This document shows positions 53,719-60,782 of a DNA stretch of 64,000 nt, in pieces (within the stretch, counting starts at the first letter, position 1; every line of letters begins with the position of its first letter). The DNA is from Bacteroidaceae bacterium (GTDB taxonomy: Bacteria > Bacteroidota > Bacteroidia > Bacteroidales > Bacteroidaceae). The notes under the pieces were generated by a model. That model searched no databases. It saw nothing but the letters and a program-made list of their open reading frames with translations, and had not been told where the DNA came from. Where the stretch lies: NCBI GenBank assembly GCA_017547205.1, contig JAFYQH010000003.1:1-64000 (forward strand), in the 5' to 3' direction. Made by a program: the position numbers and the translations under genes.

Positions 53719-54465
53719 TCAATCGTTGGAATGACGCTGGCGCACAGCCTCGTACAAAATTACTCCCGTAGCCACCGAGACGTTAAGCGACTCAATGTTG
53801 CCATACTGCGGTATTGAAACCCAATCGTCGCACAGGGCAAGATGTTCACGCGGTATTCCGGTATCCTCTGCTCCCATCACAACACATACAGGCTCGTTGA
53901 AGTTGGCCTGCGTATAGTTCATCCGGCCCTTCTCGGTTGCACACACGACACGTATTCCCGAATCCTTCAGGTACCTCAAAGTTTCGGTAATATTCTTTTC
54001 TCGGCACACGGGGAGCGTATGAAGCGCACCTGCCGATGTCTTTACCGCATCGGCATTCACCGTCACACTATTATGTGTGGGGATAATTATGGCATCGACA
54101 CCGGCACAGTCACACGTACGTGCTATCGAACCGAAATTGCGGACATCGGTAATTCCGTCCAGCAAAACCAGGAACGGGGTACGGCCCTCTTCGTAGAGGG
54201 TTGGTACAAGGGTGTCTACTTGCGCATACTCGACTGCGGAGATATAGGCAATCACACCCTGATGGTTCTTGCGTGTTATACGGTTGAGTTTCTCTACCGG
54301 AACCCGCACGACAGGGATTGTCCTGCCACGCAGAGCCGCAAAAAGTTCACGCGAAAGCTCGCTCTGTATATCGCGCTTTACAATTATCTTGTCAATCTCT
54401 TTACCGGCCTCAAGTGCCTCAAGCACGGCACGGACGCCGAATATCATCTCATTGCTGTTTACCAT
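53719..54465 (-). CDS. rlmB: 23S rRNA (guanosine-2'-O-)-methyltransferase RlmB / TrmH family
   Basis: 248 aa from the ATG at 54465 (MVNSNEMIFGVRAV); a longer open frame runs into recN and is rejected. N-terminal SpoU substrate-binding domain (IFGVRAVLEALEAGKEIDKI region) and the C-terminal SPOUT knot with NFGSIARTCDCAGVDAIII, VMGAEDTGIPREHL and IPQYGNIESLNVSVATGVILYE, cited by the cores GAEDTGIP and ESLNVSVA. It methylates the ribose of a 23S rRNA guanosine (G2251 in E. coli). The exact target nucleotide is inferred from family membership. It begins 4 bp after recN. Confidence 0.92.
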   Translation of the reverse strand: MVNSNEMIFGVRAVLEALEAGKEIDKIIVKRDIQSELSRELFAALRGRTIPVVRVPVEKLNRITRKNHQGVIAYISAVEYAQVDTLVPTLYEEGRTPFLVLLDGITDVRNFGSIARTCDCAGVDAIIIPTHNSVTVNADAVKTSAGALHTLPVCREKNITETLRYLKDSGIRVVCATEKGRMNYTQANFNEPVCVVMGAEDTGIPREHLALCDDWVSIPQYGNIESLNVSVATGVILYEAVRQRHSND

Positions 54466-54469
54466 AGTT

Positions 54470-56134
54470 TCATGATTGTGACAACAACAGGGCCGCGTTC
54501 TCCAATGCGGCATCGGAAAGGAGCTCACCGCTCATCATCTGCGCGATCTCGCCCACCCTTGCCTGTCGTTCGAGTTTTATAATATTTGTTACTGTTCCCT
54601 TTTCGGTTTCCTCTTTGTAGACCTTATAATGGTGTGCACCGAGCGCCGCAACCTGCGGAAGGTGCGTTATGCTCAGTACCTGATTGCCTGCAGTACCCAT
54701 CTGCTGCATAAGACGGCCCATACGCTCGGCAAGAACACCGGAGACACCGGTATCCACCTCGTCGAACACAAGTGCAGGACGTCCGCTGCCCGATGCGACA
54801 AGCGACTTCAGGGCAAGCATTACACGGGCCATCTCACCGCCCGATGCAACATCGCTCAACGGCTGTGGAGCACTGCTGCTGTTTGCCGAGAAGAGGAATG
54901 TCACGGCATCGCGGCCCAGTGGAGTAAAATCACCCGTATCACGAATATCCACCTCGAAGCGTATCATAGGCATGCCAAGATTGACAAGTATGCCTGTTAT
55001 CTCCTTCCTGAGCCTTGCCGCACTCTCCTTGCGCACCGTAGTAAGTTCTGCCGCAAGTGCCGACAACGCGTCCCCTGCATCCTTGAGCCTGCGCTCAAGT
55101 ATCTCCAAGTTACCGTCACCATCGGTTATGTCACCCACACGCTTGGCGAAATCGTCCTCAAGCGCAATAAGTTCTTCAACTGAAGCTGCACGGTGCTTCT
55201 TCTGGAGATCGTATAGCCGGGCTATACGGCCCTCAACCCATTCCATACGTTCGGGAGCGAACTGTACCCTCTCGCCACGCTGCGACATCTCATCGCAGCA
55301 GTCCCTGAGTTCTATATAGCAGCTTTCAAGACGCTCGGCCAGTTCATTCGCCGCCGGATAGTGTACCGAGACACGCGAAAGAAGGTTAGAGGCATCGCGC
55401 AACGATGCGAGCATACTCCTACCGTCATCCCCGTCGAGAGCCGAACTGGCTCCCAGCAATGCCGACTGTATCTCCCCGGCATGGGACAGCTCGTTCATCT
55501 CCTGCTCCAGTTCCTCAAGTTCACCCTCCTTGAGATTGGCATTCTCGAGTTCATCGAGCTGGAAACGCAGCCACTCTTCATCGCGGCGGCTCTCCTCAAG
55601 ACTTCTCCTCAACTCGTCCAGTTCCTTCCGCAATGCCACATATCCGTCATACCCGTTCCTGTACGAGAGAAGCAGCTCCTTGTCGGCAGCAAGCACATCA
55701 AGCACTCCAAGCTGATAGTTCCTGTCACCCAACAGCAGGTTCTGGTGCTGCGAGTGTATGTCGACCAGCCTGGCACCCAGTTCCTTCAACTGTGCGACAG
55801 ATACGGGAGTATCATTGACAAAGGCACGGCTGCGGCCCGTAGCGGAAAGCTCACGGCGCAGAATGCACTCATCGTCATAGTCCAGGTCATTGCTGTCAAA
55901 AAACGGACGCAACGACAATGATGAAATATCGAAGCAGCCCTCTATGACACAACGTTCACACCCCTCGCGGACAGCCTTTGTGTCGGACCTCTGCCCCAGC
56001 AGCATGGACAATGCGCCCAGAAAGACCGACTTTCCATGGCCGGTCTCGCCAGTGATGACAGAAAATCCCTGCGAGAAATCAATCTCCACATGTTCTATCA
56101 GCGCGAAGTTACGTATAGTTATACTTTTCAGCAT
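54470..56134 (-). CDS. recN: DNA repair protein RecN
   Basis: 554 aa, normal. SMC-like ATPase: N-terminal MLKSITIRNFALIEHVEIDF and Walker A GETGHGKS, where the family nearly always has GETGAGKS; coiled coils through about 150-380; C-terminal ABC signature DVASGGEMARVMLALK, Walker B PALVFDEVDTGVSG and the ITHLPQVAALG D/H-loop region. It acts in double-strand-break repair and DNA end cohesion. It starts 6 bp after the coaBC-DUF4835 frame. Confidence 0.95.
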   Translation of the reverse strand: MLKSITIRNFALIEHVEIDFSQGFSVITGETGHGKSVFLGALSMLLGQRSDTKAVREGCERCVIEGCFDISSLSLRPFFDSNDLDYDDECILRRELSATGRSRAFVNDTPVSVAQLKELGARLVDIHSQHQNLLLGDRNYQLGVLDVLAADKELLLSYRNGYDGYVALRKELDELRRSLEESRRDEEWLRFQLDELENANLKEGELEELEQEMNELSHAGEIQSALLGASSALDGDDGRSMLASLRDASNLLSRVSVHYPAANELAERLESCYIELRDCCDEMSQRGERVQFAPERMEWVEGRIARLYDLQKKHRAASVEELIALEDDFAKRVGDITDGDGNLEILERRLKDAGDALSALAAELTTVRKESAARLRKEITGILVNLGMPMIRFEVDIRDTGDFTPLGRDAVTFLFSANSSSAPQPLSDVASGGEMARVMLALKSLVASGSGRPALVFDEVDTGVSGVLAERMGRLMQQMGTAGNQVLSITHLPQVAALGAHHYKVYKEETEKGTVTNIIKLERQARVGEIAQMMSGELLSDAALENAALLLSQS

Positions 56135-56140
56135 TATAGC

Positions 56141-57061
56141 CTAATAATTGTTGTTCTTTGTTATCTTGTCCCACTCCGACGACAGGGAAGGGTTAATATT
56201 GGACAGGGTCTCGACCACGCTCTTCTTCTCGTCCGACGTGCATTTTGAATATATGTTCACAATCTCGTCGACCTTATACTCGGTGAAGAGTTTGGTAAAA
56301 TAGGCAAGAGGACGGTCCTCATATGCCTTTTTCATGAGAGCGACCCCCTCGGTTATCTCCTTACGGCCCCCGGCCGCATCCTTGAACATCGTATCAAGGC
56401 CCAGACGGTGATACTTGTACATCATCTTGCGAATGGGCTCCATAGCACCGTTCATATAATCGTCTATTATGGAGTAGCGGTTATTGTTGCTGCTTCCGGC
56501 CTTCCAGCCTGCATCGCCAAGGTTCTGGGAGTTATTGGCTATGTTAAGAGCCCTGTTAAGGAACTCGCTCCCTCCCAGTTCGCCCATGGTATCCATATCC
56601 ATGCCTATTATCAAGTAGATATAGAAGGCCACTACTGCAGTGAGGTTATTGTCGAGATTCTCCTCAATGAACTCCAGGCGGTCAAACTGCTGGTAACTGA
56701 ACTTTATGCTCTTGTCCTCATACTTGAAAGCTGTCGAGCTGTAAGACGAGCCGAATATGGGACGCGAAGACTGTACCATGAGCGAGCAGTCGAACGAACC
56801 GTCATTGGAATATGAGTTCACAACAAAACTGAAGTTGCAGTCAATGCGCTCCACCTCCTCGTATGTATTGGATGTCCATTTACGGTTATTGATGAATTCA
56901 TCGAGCGCCTCCTCAAGTTGCTTGAACACTTCGCTGTTCGTTCCCTGTACCTTTGAAGCGTTCAACGAGACAACAGCCTTAAGCTCCTCGCCGTCGGCAC
57001 TTGCCTGCAGCGGCAGGAGAAGCAGGAAAAAGAGGACAAAAAGGCGGAACAGTCTCTGCAC
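56141..57061 (-). CDS. DUF4835 exported protein from an internal GTG start
   Basis: 306 aa if translation starts at the GTG at 57061 (codon 390 of the long frame). AAAGGA lies five bases upstream, one of the better Shine-Dalgarno sites in the window. The product would begin with a classic signal peptide (RLFRLFVLFFLLLLPLQASA) and continue with DUF4835: ELKAVVSLNASKVQGTN, NRKWTSNTYEEVERIDC and, near the end, LFTEYKVDEIVNIYSKC. DUF4835 proteins are periplasmic or outer-membrane proteins of unknown function, normally encoded just after coaBC and before recN, as here. The length of about 300 aa fits the stand-alone family. Confidence 0.6.
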   Translation of the reverse strand: MQRLFRLFVLFFLLLLPLQASADGEELKAVVSLNASKVQGTNSEVFKQLEEALDEFINNRKWTSNTYEEVERIDCNFSFVVNSYSNDGSFDCSLMVQSSRPIFGSSYSSTAFKYEDKSIKFSYQQFDRLEFIEENLDNNLTAVVAFYIYLIIGMDMDTMGELGGSEFLNRALNIANNSQNLGDAGWKAGSSNNNRYSIIDDYMNGAMEPIRKMMYKYHRLGLDTMFKDAAGGRKEITEGVALMKKAYEDRPLAYFTKLFTEYKVDEIVNIYSKCTSDEKKSVVETLSNINPSLSSEWDKITKNNNY

Positions 57062-58228
57062 AATGTCCTTTGCCACCTCCTTCTTGCTTTTCAAGGGGTA
57101 CTCGCTCTTTCCCTCCCTGGTGAGTATGGTAACCTTGTTGGTATCGCAACCGAAGCCGGCACCCTTGTCCTCAAGGGAGTTGAGGACAATAAAATCGAGA
57201 TTCTTCTTTTCAAGCTTTGCAATAGCATTCTCCTCTCCATTGCATGTTTCAAGTGCAAAGCCCACAAGACGCTGACGCCCAGTCTTTACCTTTCCGAGAG
57301 CTGCAGCGATATCAGGATTGGCTTCGAGTTCAAGCGTCATTGCCCCCGAGTTGCGTTTCATTTTCTCGGTAGCCTGCACAGCCGGCCGGTAATCGGCAAC
57401 CGCTGCTGAAAGTACAGCAGCATCACATGATGGGAATTCTGCCATGGCGGCATCGTACATCTCCCTTGCCGACTCAACATCGACACGCTTTATCGCCGGA
57501 TGTTTGCAATCAAGAGATACCGGACCCGAGACAAGGACGACATCGGCCCCTCGCGAAGCACACTCCTCGGCAATGGAGAAGCCCATCTTGCCCGACGAAT
57601 AGTTCCCGACAAAACGGACAGGGTCAATCTTTTCATATGTAGGACCTGCAGTGACAAGGATTTTCATACCTTTCATATCCTCACCCACAGAGAAGAATTC
57701 CTTTAGACGAGCCACTATATTATGCGGTTCCTCCATGCGTCCCTTCCCATTCAGGTGACTTGCAAGCTCGCCCTCGGCAGCCTCAATCACATGGTTGCCG
57801 AACCCTTTCAGAATCTCTACATTCCTTACCGTCGACGGATGCGAATACATGTCAAGGTCCATTGCCGGGGCTATGAAAACCGGAGCTTTCATAGAAAGAT
57901 ATGTAGTAACCAGCAGATTATCAGCAACACCGCCGGCCATCTTGCCAAGTGTCGATGCTGTTGCAGGAGCGACAATCATGGCGTCGGCCCACAATCCCAG
58001 TTCCACGTGACTGTTCCACGCCCCGCTGCCGCTGTTGAAAAAGTCGCACAGCACCGGACGTCCCGAAAGTGTAGACAGGGTAAGTGGAGTAATGAACTCC
58101 TTTGCCGACGGAGTCATTACAACCTGCACCTCAGCACCCTCCTTCACCAGCAGACGCACCAGAAGCGCAGCCTTATAGGCAGCAATGCTGCCGGTTACTC
58201 CCAGAACTATTTTCTTACCTTCAAGCAT
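56141..58228 (-). CDS. coaBC: CoaBC (PPC decarboxylase/PPC synthetase) in frame with DUF4835
   Basis: 695 codons without a stop. Residues 1-180: CoaC flavoprotein (GKKIVLGVTGSIAAYKAA, active-site-like NSHVELGLWADAMIVAPAT, cited by the core HVELGLWADAM). Residues 183-389: CoaB ligase (TAGPTYEKIDPVRFVGNYSSGKMG region; core PTYEKIDPVR). These make 4'-phosphopantetheine from phosphopantothenate and cysteine, two CoA-synthesis steps. A normal CoaBC should stop near residue 389-400, but here the frame runs on through a signal-peptide-like stretch (392-412) into DUF4835. The usual arrangement in the phylum is two adjacent genes. Fusion of a cytoplasmic enzyme to an exported protein is unexpected; see the separate internal-start feature. 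The gene follows the exonuclease gene by 18 bp. Confidence 0.9.
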   Translation of the reverse strand: MLEGKKIVLGVTGSIAAYKAALLVRLLVKEGAEVQVVMTPSAKEFITPLTLSTLSGRPVLCDFFNSGSGAWNSHVELGLWADAMIVAPATASTLGKMAGGVADNLLVTTYLSMKAPVFIAPAMDLDMYSHPSTVRNVEILKGFGNHVIEAAEGELASHLNGKGRMEEPHNIVARLKEFFSVGEDMKGMKILVTAGPTYEKIDPVRFVGNYSSGKMGFSIAEECASRGADVVLVSGPVSLDCKHPAIKRVDVESAREMYDAAMAEFPSCDAAVLSAAVADYRPAVQATEKMKRNSGAMTLELEANPDIAAALGKVKTGRQRLVGFALETCNGEENAIAKLEKKNLDFIVLNSLEDKGAGFGCDTNKVTILTREGKSEYPLKSKKEVAKDIVQRLFRLFVLFFLLLLPLQASADGEELKAVVSLNASKVQGTNSEVFKQLEEALDEFINNRKWTSNTYEEVERIDCNFSFVVNSYSNDGSFDCSLMVQSSRPIFGSSYSSTAFKYEDKSIKFSYQQFDRLEFIEENLDNNLTAVVAFYIYLIIGMDMDTMGELGGSEFLNRALNIANNSQNLGDAGWKAGSSNNNRYSIIDDYMNGAMEPIRKMMYKYHRLGLDTMFKDAAGGRKEITEGVALMKKAYEDRPLAYFTKLFTEYKVDEIVNIYSKCTSDEKKSVVETLSNINPSLSSEWDKITKNNNY

Positions 58229-58246
58229 CTTGCAATATGATTTTCC

Positions 58247-59014
58247 TTATTTTTTCATTCCACGCAACTTTATGCGTGTAAGCACCTGTTTGGTATTCAG
58301 AGTAAAATCACCGTTCATCATCCAGCCATAGTAGCCGGGATCGCGGTCAAGCACCGCATCCACGGGATACCCCCTGTATTTTCCGAAGTTGAACACCTCG
58401 CGCCCATCGGCATCATACACGATGCGGCCTGCAAAATCGACGTTATTGGTAAACGAGGACTCCTTTGAGAGCGCCTCCATGTCATTAGCCAGGTCGTCGT
58501 AATGGTCGAGCTGAGCTTTAAGCACATTATAGGTGGCACGGGTATCGGCAAGTGCGCTGTGGGCATTGTCGAACTCCGTACCGCAGTAGAACTTGTGCGC
58601 CGCAGCCAATGTACGCGGTTCGCGCTTGTGGTACAGCACCTGTACATCAATCGCATTGTGACGCGAAAGGTCTATGTCGACCTGCGCACGGAGAAACTCC
58701 TCGGCAAGCAGCGGAAGGTCGAAGCGGTTGGAGTTGAAGCCCGCGATATCGCAGCCCTCGAACTCCTTGGCTATCTCACGCGCCACATCCTTGAAGAGAG
58801 GAGCGTCCTTTACATCATCGTCATATATCCCGTGCACTGCCGAAGCACTCTCGGGGATATGCATTCCCGGATTCACGCGGCGCGAGTACTCGACCTCACG
58901 GCCATCGGGGAATACTTTGATAAAGCATATCTCAACGATGCGATCCTTGGAGATGTCCGTTCCCGTAGTCTCAAGGTCGAAAAACACTATCGGTTTCTTA
59001 AGATTCAGTTCCAT
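58247..59014 (-). CDS. DnaQ-family 3'-5' exonuclease
   Basis: 255 aa. Exo I motif DLETTGTDI near residue 14, Exo II in AGFNSNRFDLPLL and Exo III in NAHSALADTRAT define a DEDDh exonuclease of the Pol III epsilon type. The C-terminal third (about 180-255) has an extension with GRIVYDADGREVFNFGKYRG, cited by its core FNFGKYRG, found in Bacteroidetes members. It could be a proofreading subunit or a separate exonuclease. It lies 2 bp downstream of dnaN, supporting a replication role. Confidence 0.9.
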   Translation of the reverse strand: MELNLKKPIVFFDLETTGTDISKDRIVEICFIKVFPDGREVEYSRRVNPGMHIPESASAVHGIYDDDVKDAPLFKDVAREIAKEFEGCDIAGFNSNRFDLPLLAEEFLRAQVDIDLSRHNAIDVQVLYHKREPRTLAAAHKFYCGTEFDNAHSALADTRATYNVLKAQLDHYDDLANDMEALSKESSFTNNVDFAGRIVYDADGREVFNFGKYRGYPVDAVLDRDPGYYGWMMNGDFTLNTKQVLTRIKLRGMKK

Positions 59015-59016
59015 GA

Positions 59017-60141
59017 TTATTCGGTAAGCATCATCGGCATCAACAACATAAGAAGCTCCTGCTTGTCGACCTGCTCGGCCGGTACGATAACGCCGGCGCG
59101 TGAAGGATCGGCAAGTTCAATGACCACATCCTGGCCCGGTGTGTTGTTAAGGATGTCAATGAGGAAAGATGCACGGAAACCGATGTTCATCGAAGCACCC
59201 TCGTAGCTGCATGCTATGCTCTCCTCGGCCGAAGTCGAAAAGTCGGTATCCTGAGCCGAGATGACAACCTTGTTGTCCTCGAGATGAAGCTTGATGAGAC
59301 TCACCTGTGACGAGAAGATGGCCACACGACGCAATGTGCTTATGAGTGCAGCACGGTCAACAGTGAGCTTGTGAGGGTTGTTCTGCGGGATGACAGAATT
59401 ATAGTTCGGGTAGCGTCCGTCGAACAGGCGGCATACCAGCTTGTAGTCGCCCATGTCGAAGATGGCGAAGCGGCCGTCGAACTCAACGGCAACCTCCTCC
59501 TGCTCGTCCTTACCCAGAAGGTTCTTCAGAAGCGTTGCAGGCTTCTTTGGCAAAATGAACGCCGACTTCTCGGCACCTGTAACCGAATAGTCGCGACAAC
59601 GCACCAGCTTATGGCCGTCAGAAGCCACAAGTGTAATGCTCTCGGGAGTAAAGTCAAAATACACTCCGCACATCACCGGACGCACTTCGTCGTCGGCAGC
59701 CGCGAACAACGAGCATGATATGCCGTTTGCAAGAACCTTTGTAGGCACGTTGATGGCAACAGAACCCTCGCCCAGCACAGCTGCCGAAGGATATTCATCT
59801 GCATTCTGTCCTACAAGAGCATACTTTCCGTTCTGGTAGTATATCGTGGTTTCAAGAGTTTCCCTCTTCACCTCGAAACGTAGCGGCTGCTCAGAAATCT
59901 CCTTGAGAGCATCGATAAGAATCTTTGAAGATATCGCAAAGCTGAAATCCTCGGAACAGTCAACGACCTCAAGAGAAGTATTCAGCGTATTGTCCGGATC
60001 CGAAGCCGTCAATGTCAATTTGTTACCCTCAAGCTCAAAGAGAATGCAATCCAGAGCTGGAATGGTATTCTTTGAGTTGATCACACGGCTGATTGTCTGC
60101 AAACGAGACGAAAGCAAAGAGCTTGATACTGTAAAAATCAT
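59017..60141 (-). CDS. dnaN: DNA polymerase III beta sliding clamp
   Basis: 374 aa, standard length of a three-domain clamp subunit. Recognisable segments: SSSLLSSRLQTISRVINSKNTIPALDCILFE at the N-terminus (core KNTIPALDCILFE), SDPDNTLNTS, LVASDGHKL and the C-terminal end VIVPAEQVDKQELLMLLMPM (core EQVDKQELLMLLMPM). It encircles DNA and tethers polymerase. First gene of the long minus-strand string ending with the Sel1 gene. Divergent from the DUF3127 gene; the leader contains a 21-bp alternating purine-pyrimidine tract. Confidence 0.96.
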   Translation of the reverse strand: MIFTVSSSLLSSRLQTISRVINSKNTIPALDCILFELEGNKLTLTASDPDNTLNTSLEVVDCSEDFSFAISSKILIDALKEISEQPLRFEVKRETLETTIYYQNGKYALVGQNADEYPSAAVLGEGSVAINVPTKVLANGISCSLFAAADDEVRPVMCGVYFDFTPESITLVASDGHKLVRCRDYSVTGAEKSAFILPKKPATLLKNLLGKDEQEEVAVEFDGRFAIFDMGDYKLVCRLFDGRYPNYNSVIPQNNPHKLTVDRAALISTLRRVAIFSSQVSLIKLHLEDNKVVISAQDTDFSTSAEESIACSYEGASMNIGFRASFLIDILNNTPGQDVVIELADPSRAGVIVPAEQVDKQELLMLLMPMMLTE

Positions 60142-60186
60142 AATATTCAGAATTTATTGTTAAGTCAAATGAAGGGCGCGCAGATG

Positions 60187-60207
60187 ACATACGTGTATAC
60201 GCGCGCG
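60187..60207. repeat. Alternating purine-pyrimidine tract in the dnaN leader
   Basis: 21 consecutive bases alternate purine and pyrimidine, ending in a GCGCGCG block. The same region can fold by pairing GCGCGC at about 60201-60206 with the GCGCGC block near 60176-60181. It lies between the dnaN -7 element and start codon. Such tracts favour Z-DNA under negative supercoiling; any regulatory role is inference. Confidence 0.6.
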
Positions 60208-60214
60208 ATAGCTA

Positions 60215-60249
60215 CAAAGATAAAAACTAATTGCAGAATTATACACAAA
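60215..60249 (-). promoter_or_regulatory. dnaN promoter
   Basis: On the minus strand TTTG (60249-60246), 23 nt, TATCTTTG (60222-60215), an exact -7 match. The leader to the ATG at 60141 is about 65 nt. Confidence 0.5.
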
Positions 60250-60263
60250 AATCAATGGAAAAA

Positions 60264-60295
60264 ATTGCTTTTCGGTGAGAATTGAACTATTTTCG
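60264..60295 (+). promoter_or_regulatory. DUF3127 promoter, TTCG-type -7
   Basis: ATTG at 60264-60267, 20 nt, TATTTTCG at 60288-60295. Spacing is ideal and the -7 element differs from TAnnTTTG by one base, as in the priA promoter. The start codon is 20 bp downstream. Confidence 0.5.
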
Positions 60296-60315
60296 CCACG
60301 GAATTTGAATTTATT

Positions 60316-60684
60316 ATGGAAATAACAGGAAAAATCATTGCCGTACTCCCCGAGAGAGGCGGCGTATCAAAGACAGGTAACGAGTGGAAAATGCAGGAAT
60401 ACGTATTGGAGACCCATGAGCAGTTCCCGAGAAAGATGTGTTTCAACGTATTCGGTGCCGACAAGATAGCACAGTTCAATATACAGGCAGGCGAGGAGAT
60501 GACAGTTTCATTCGACATCAACGCGCGTGAGTACAACGGCCGCTGGTACAACGACATCCGTGCATGGAGAGTGGAAAGAGGTGCTGCTCCAGCACCCATG
60601 GACACACCTGTAGTAAATGCACCTAAAGTAGACGTTCCCGACTTCGGCAAGGCTGCCAACGACCCGGACGACCTGCCGTTCTAA
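60316..60684 (+). CDS. DUF3127 protein (single-strand-DNA-binding-like OB fold)
   Basis: 122 aa. Starts MEITGKIIAVLPERGGVSKTGNEW, with the DUF3127 pattern GKI.AVLP..GG.SK.GNEW.MQEYVLE followed by RKMCFNVFGADKI and NAREYNGRWYNDIRAW. DUF3127 is a small OB-fold family related in sequence logic to single-stranded-DNA-binding proteins; the C-terminal tail ends DDLPF, as SSB tails do, which supports a DNA-metabolism role. It lies between dnaN (divergent) and rho (convergent). Confidence 0.88.
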   Translation: MEITGKIIAVLPERGGVSKTGNEWKMQEYVLETHEQFPRKMCFNVFGADKIAQFNIQAGEEMTVSFDINAREYNGRWYNDIRAWRVERGAAPAPMDTPVVNAPKVDVPDFGKAANDPDDLPF

Positions 60685-60726
60685 AGCAGGGCCACAAAAC
60701 AGGAATATAAATTATTTTTACTACAT

Positions 60727-60770
60727 AATACAACAGAAGGGGAAGCTTTTGCTTCCCCTTCTGTTGTATT
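60727..60770. terminator. Perfect 20-bp bidirectional terminator
   Basis: Arms 60727-60746 and 60751-60770 are exact reverse complements with a TTTT loop. It lies between the convergent DUF3127 and rho genes and can end both. It is the strongest hairpin in the window. Confidence 0.85.
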
Positions 60771-60782
60771 GAACAAGGTCAA

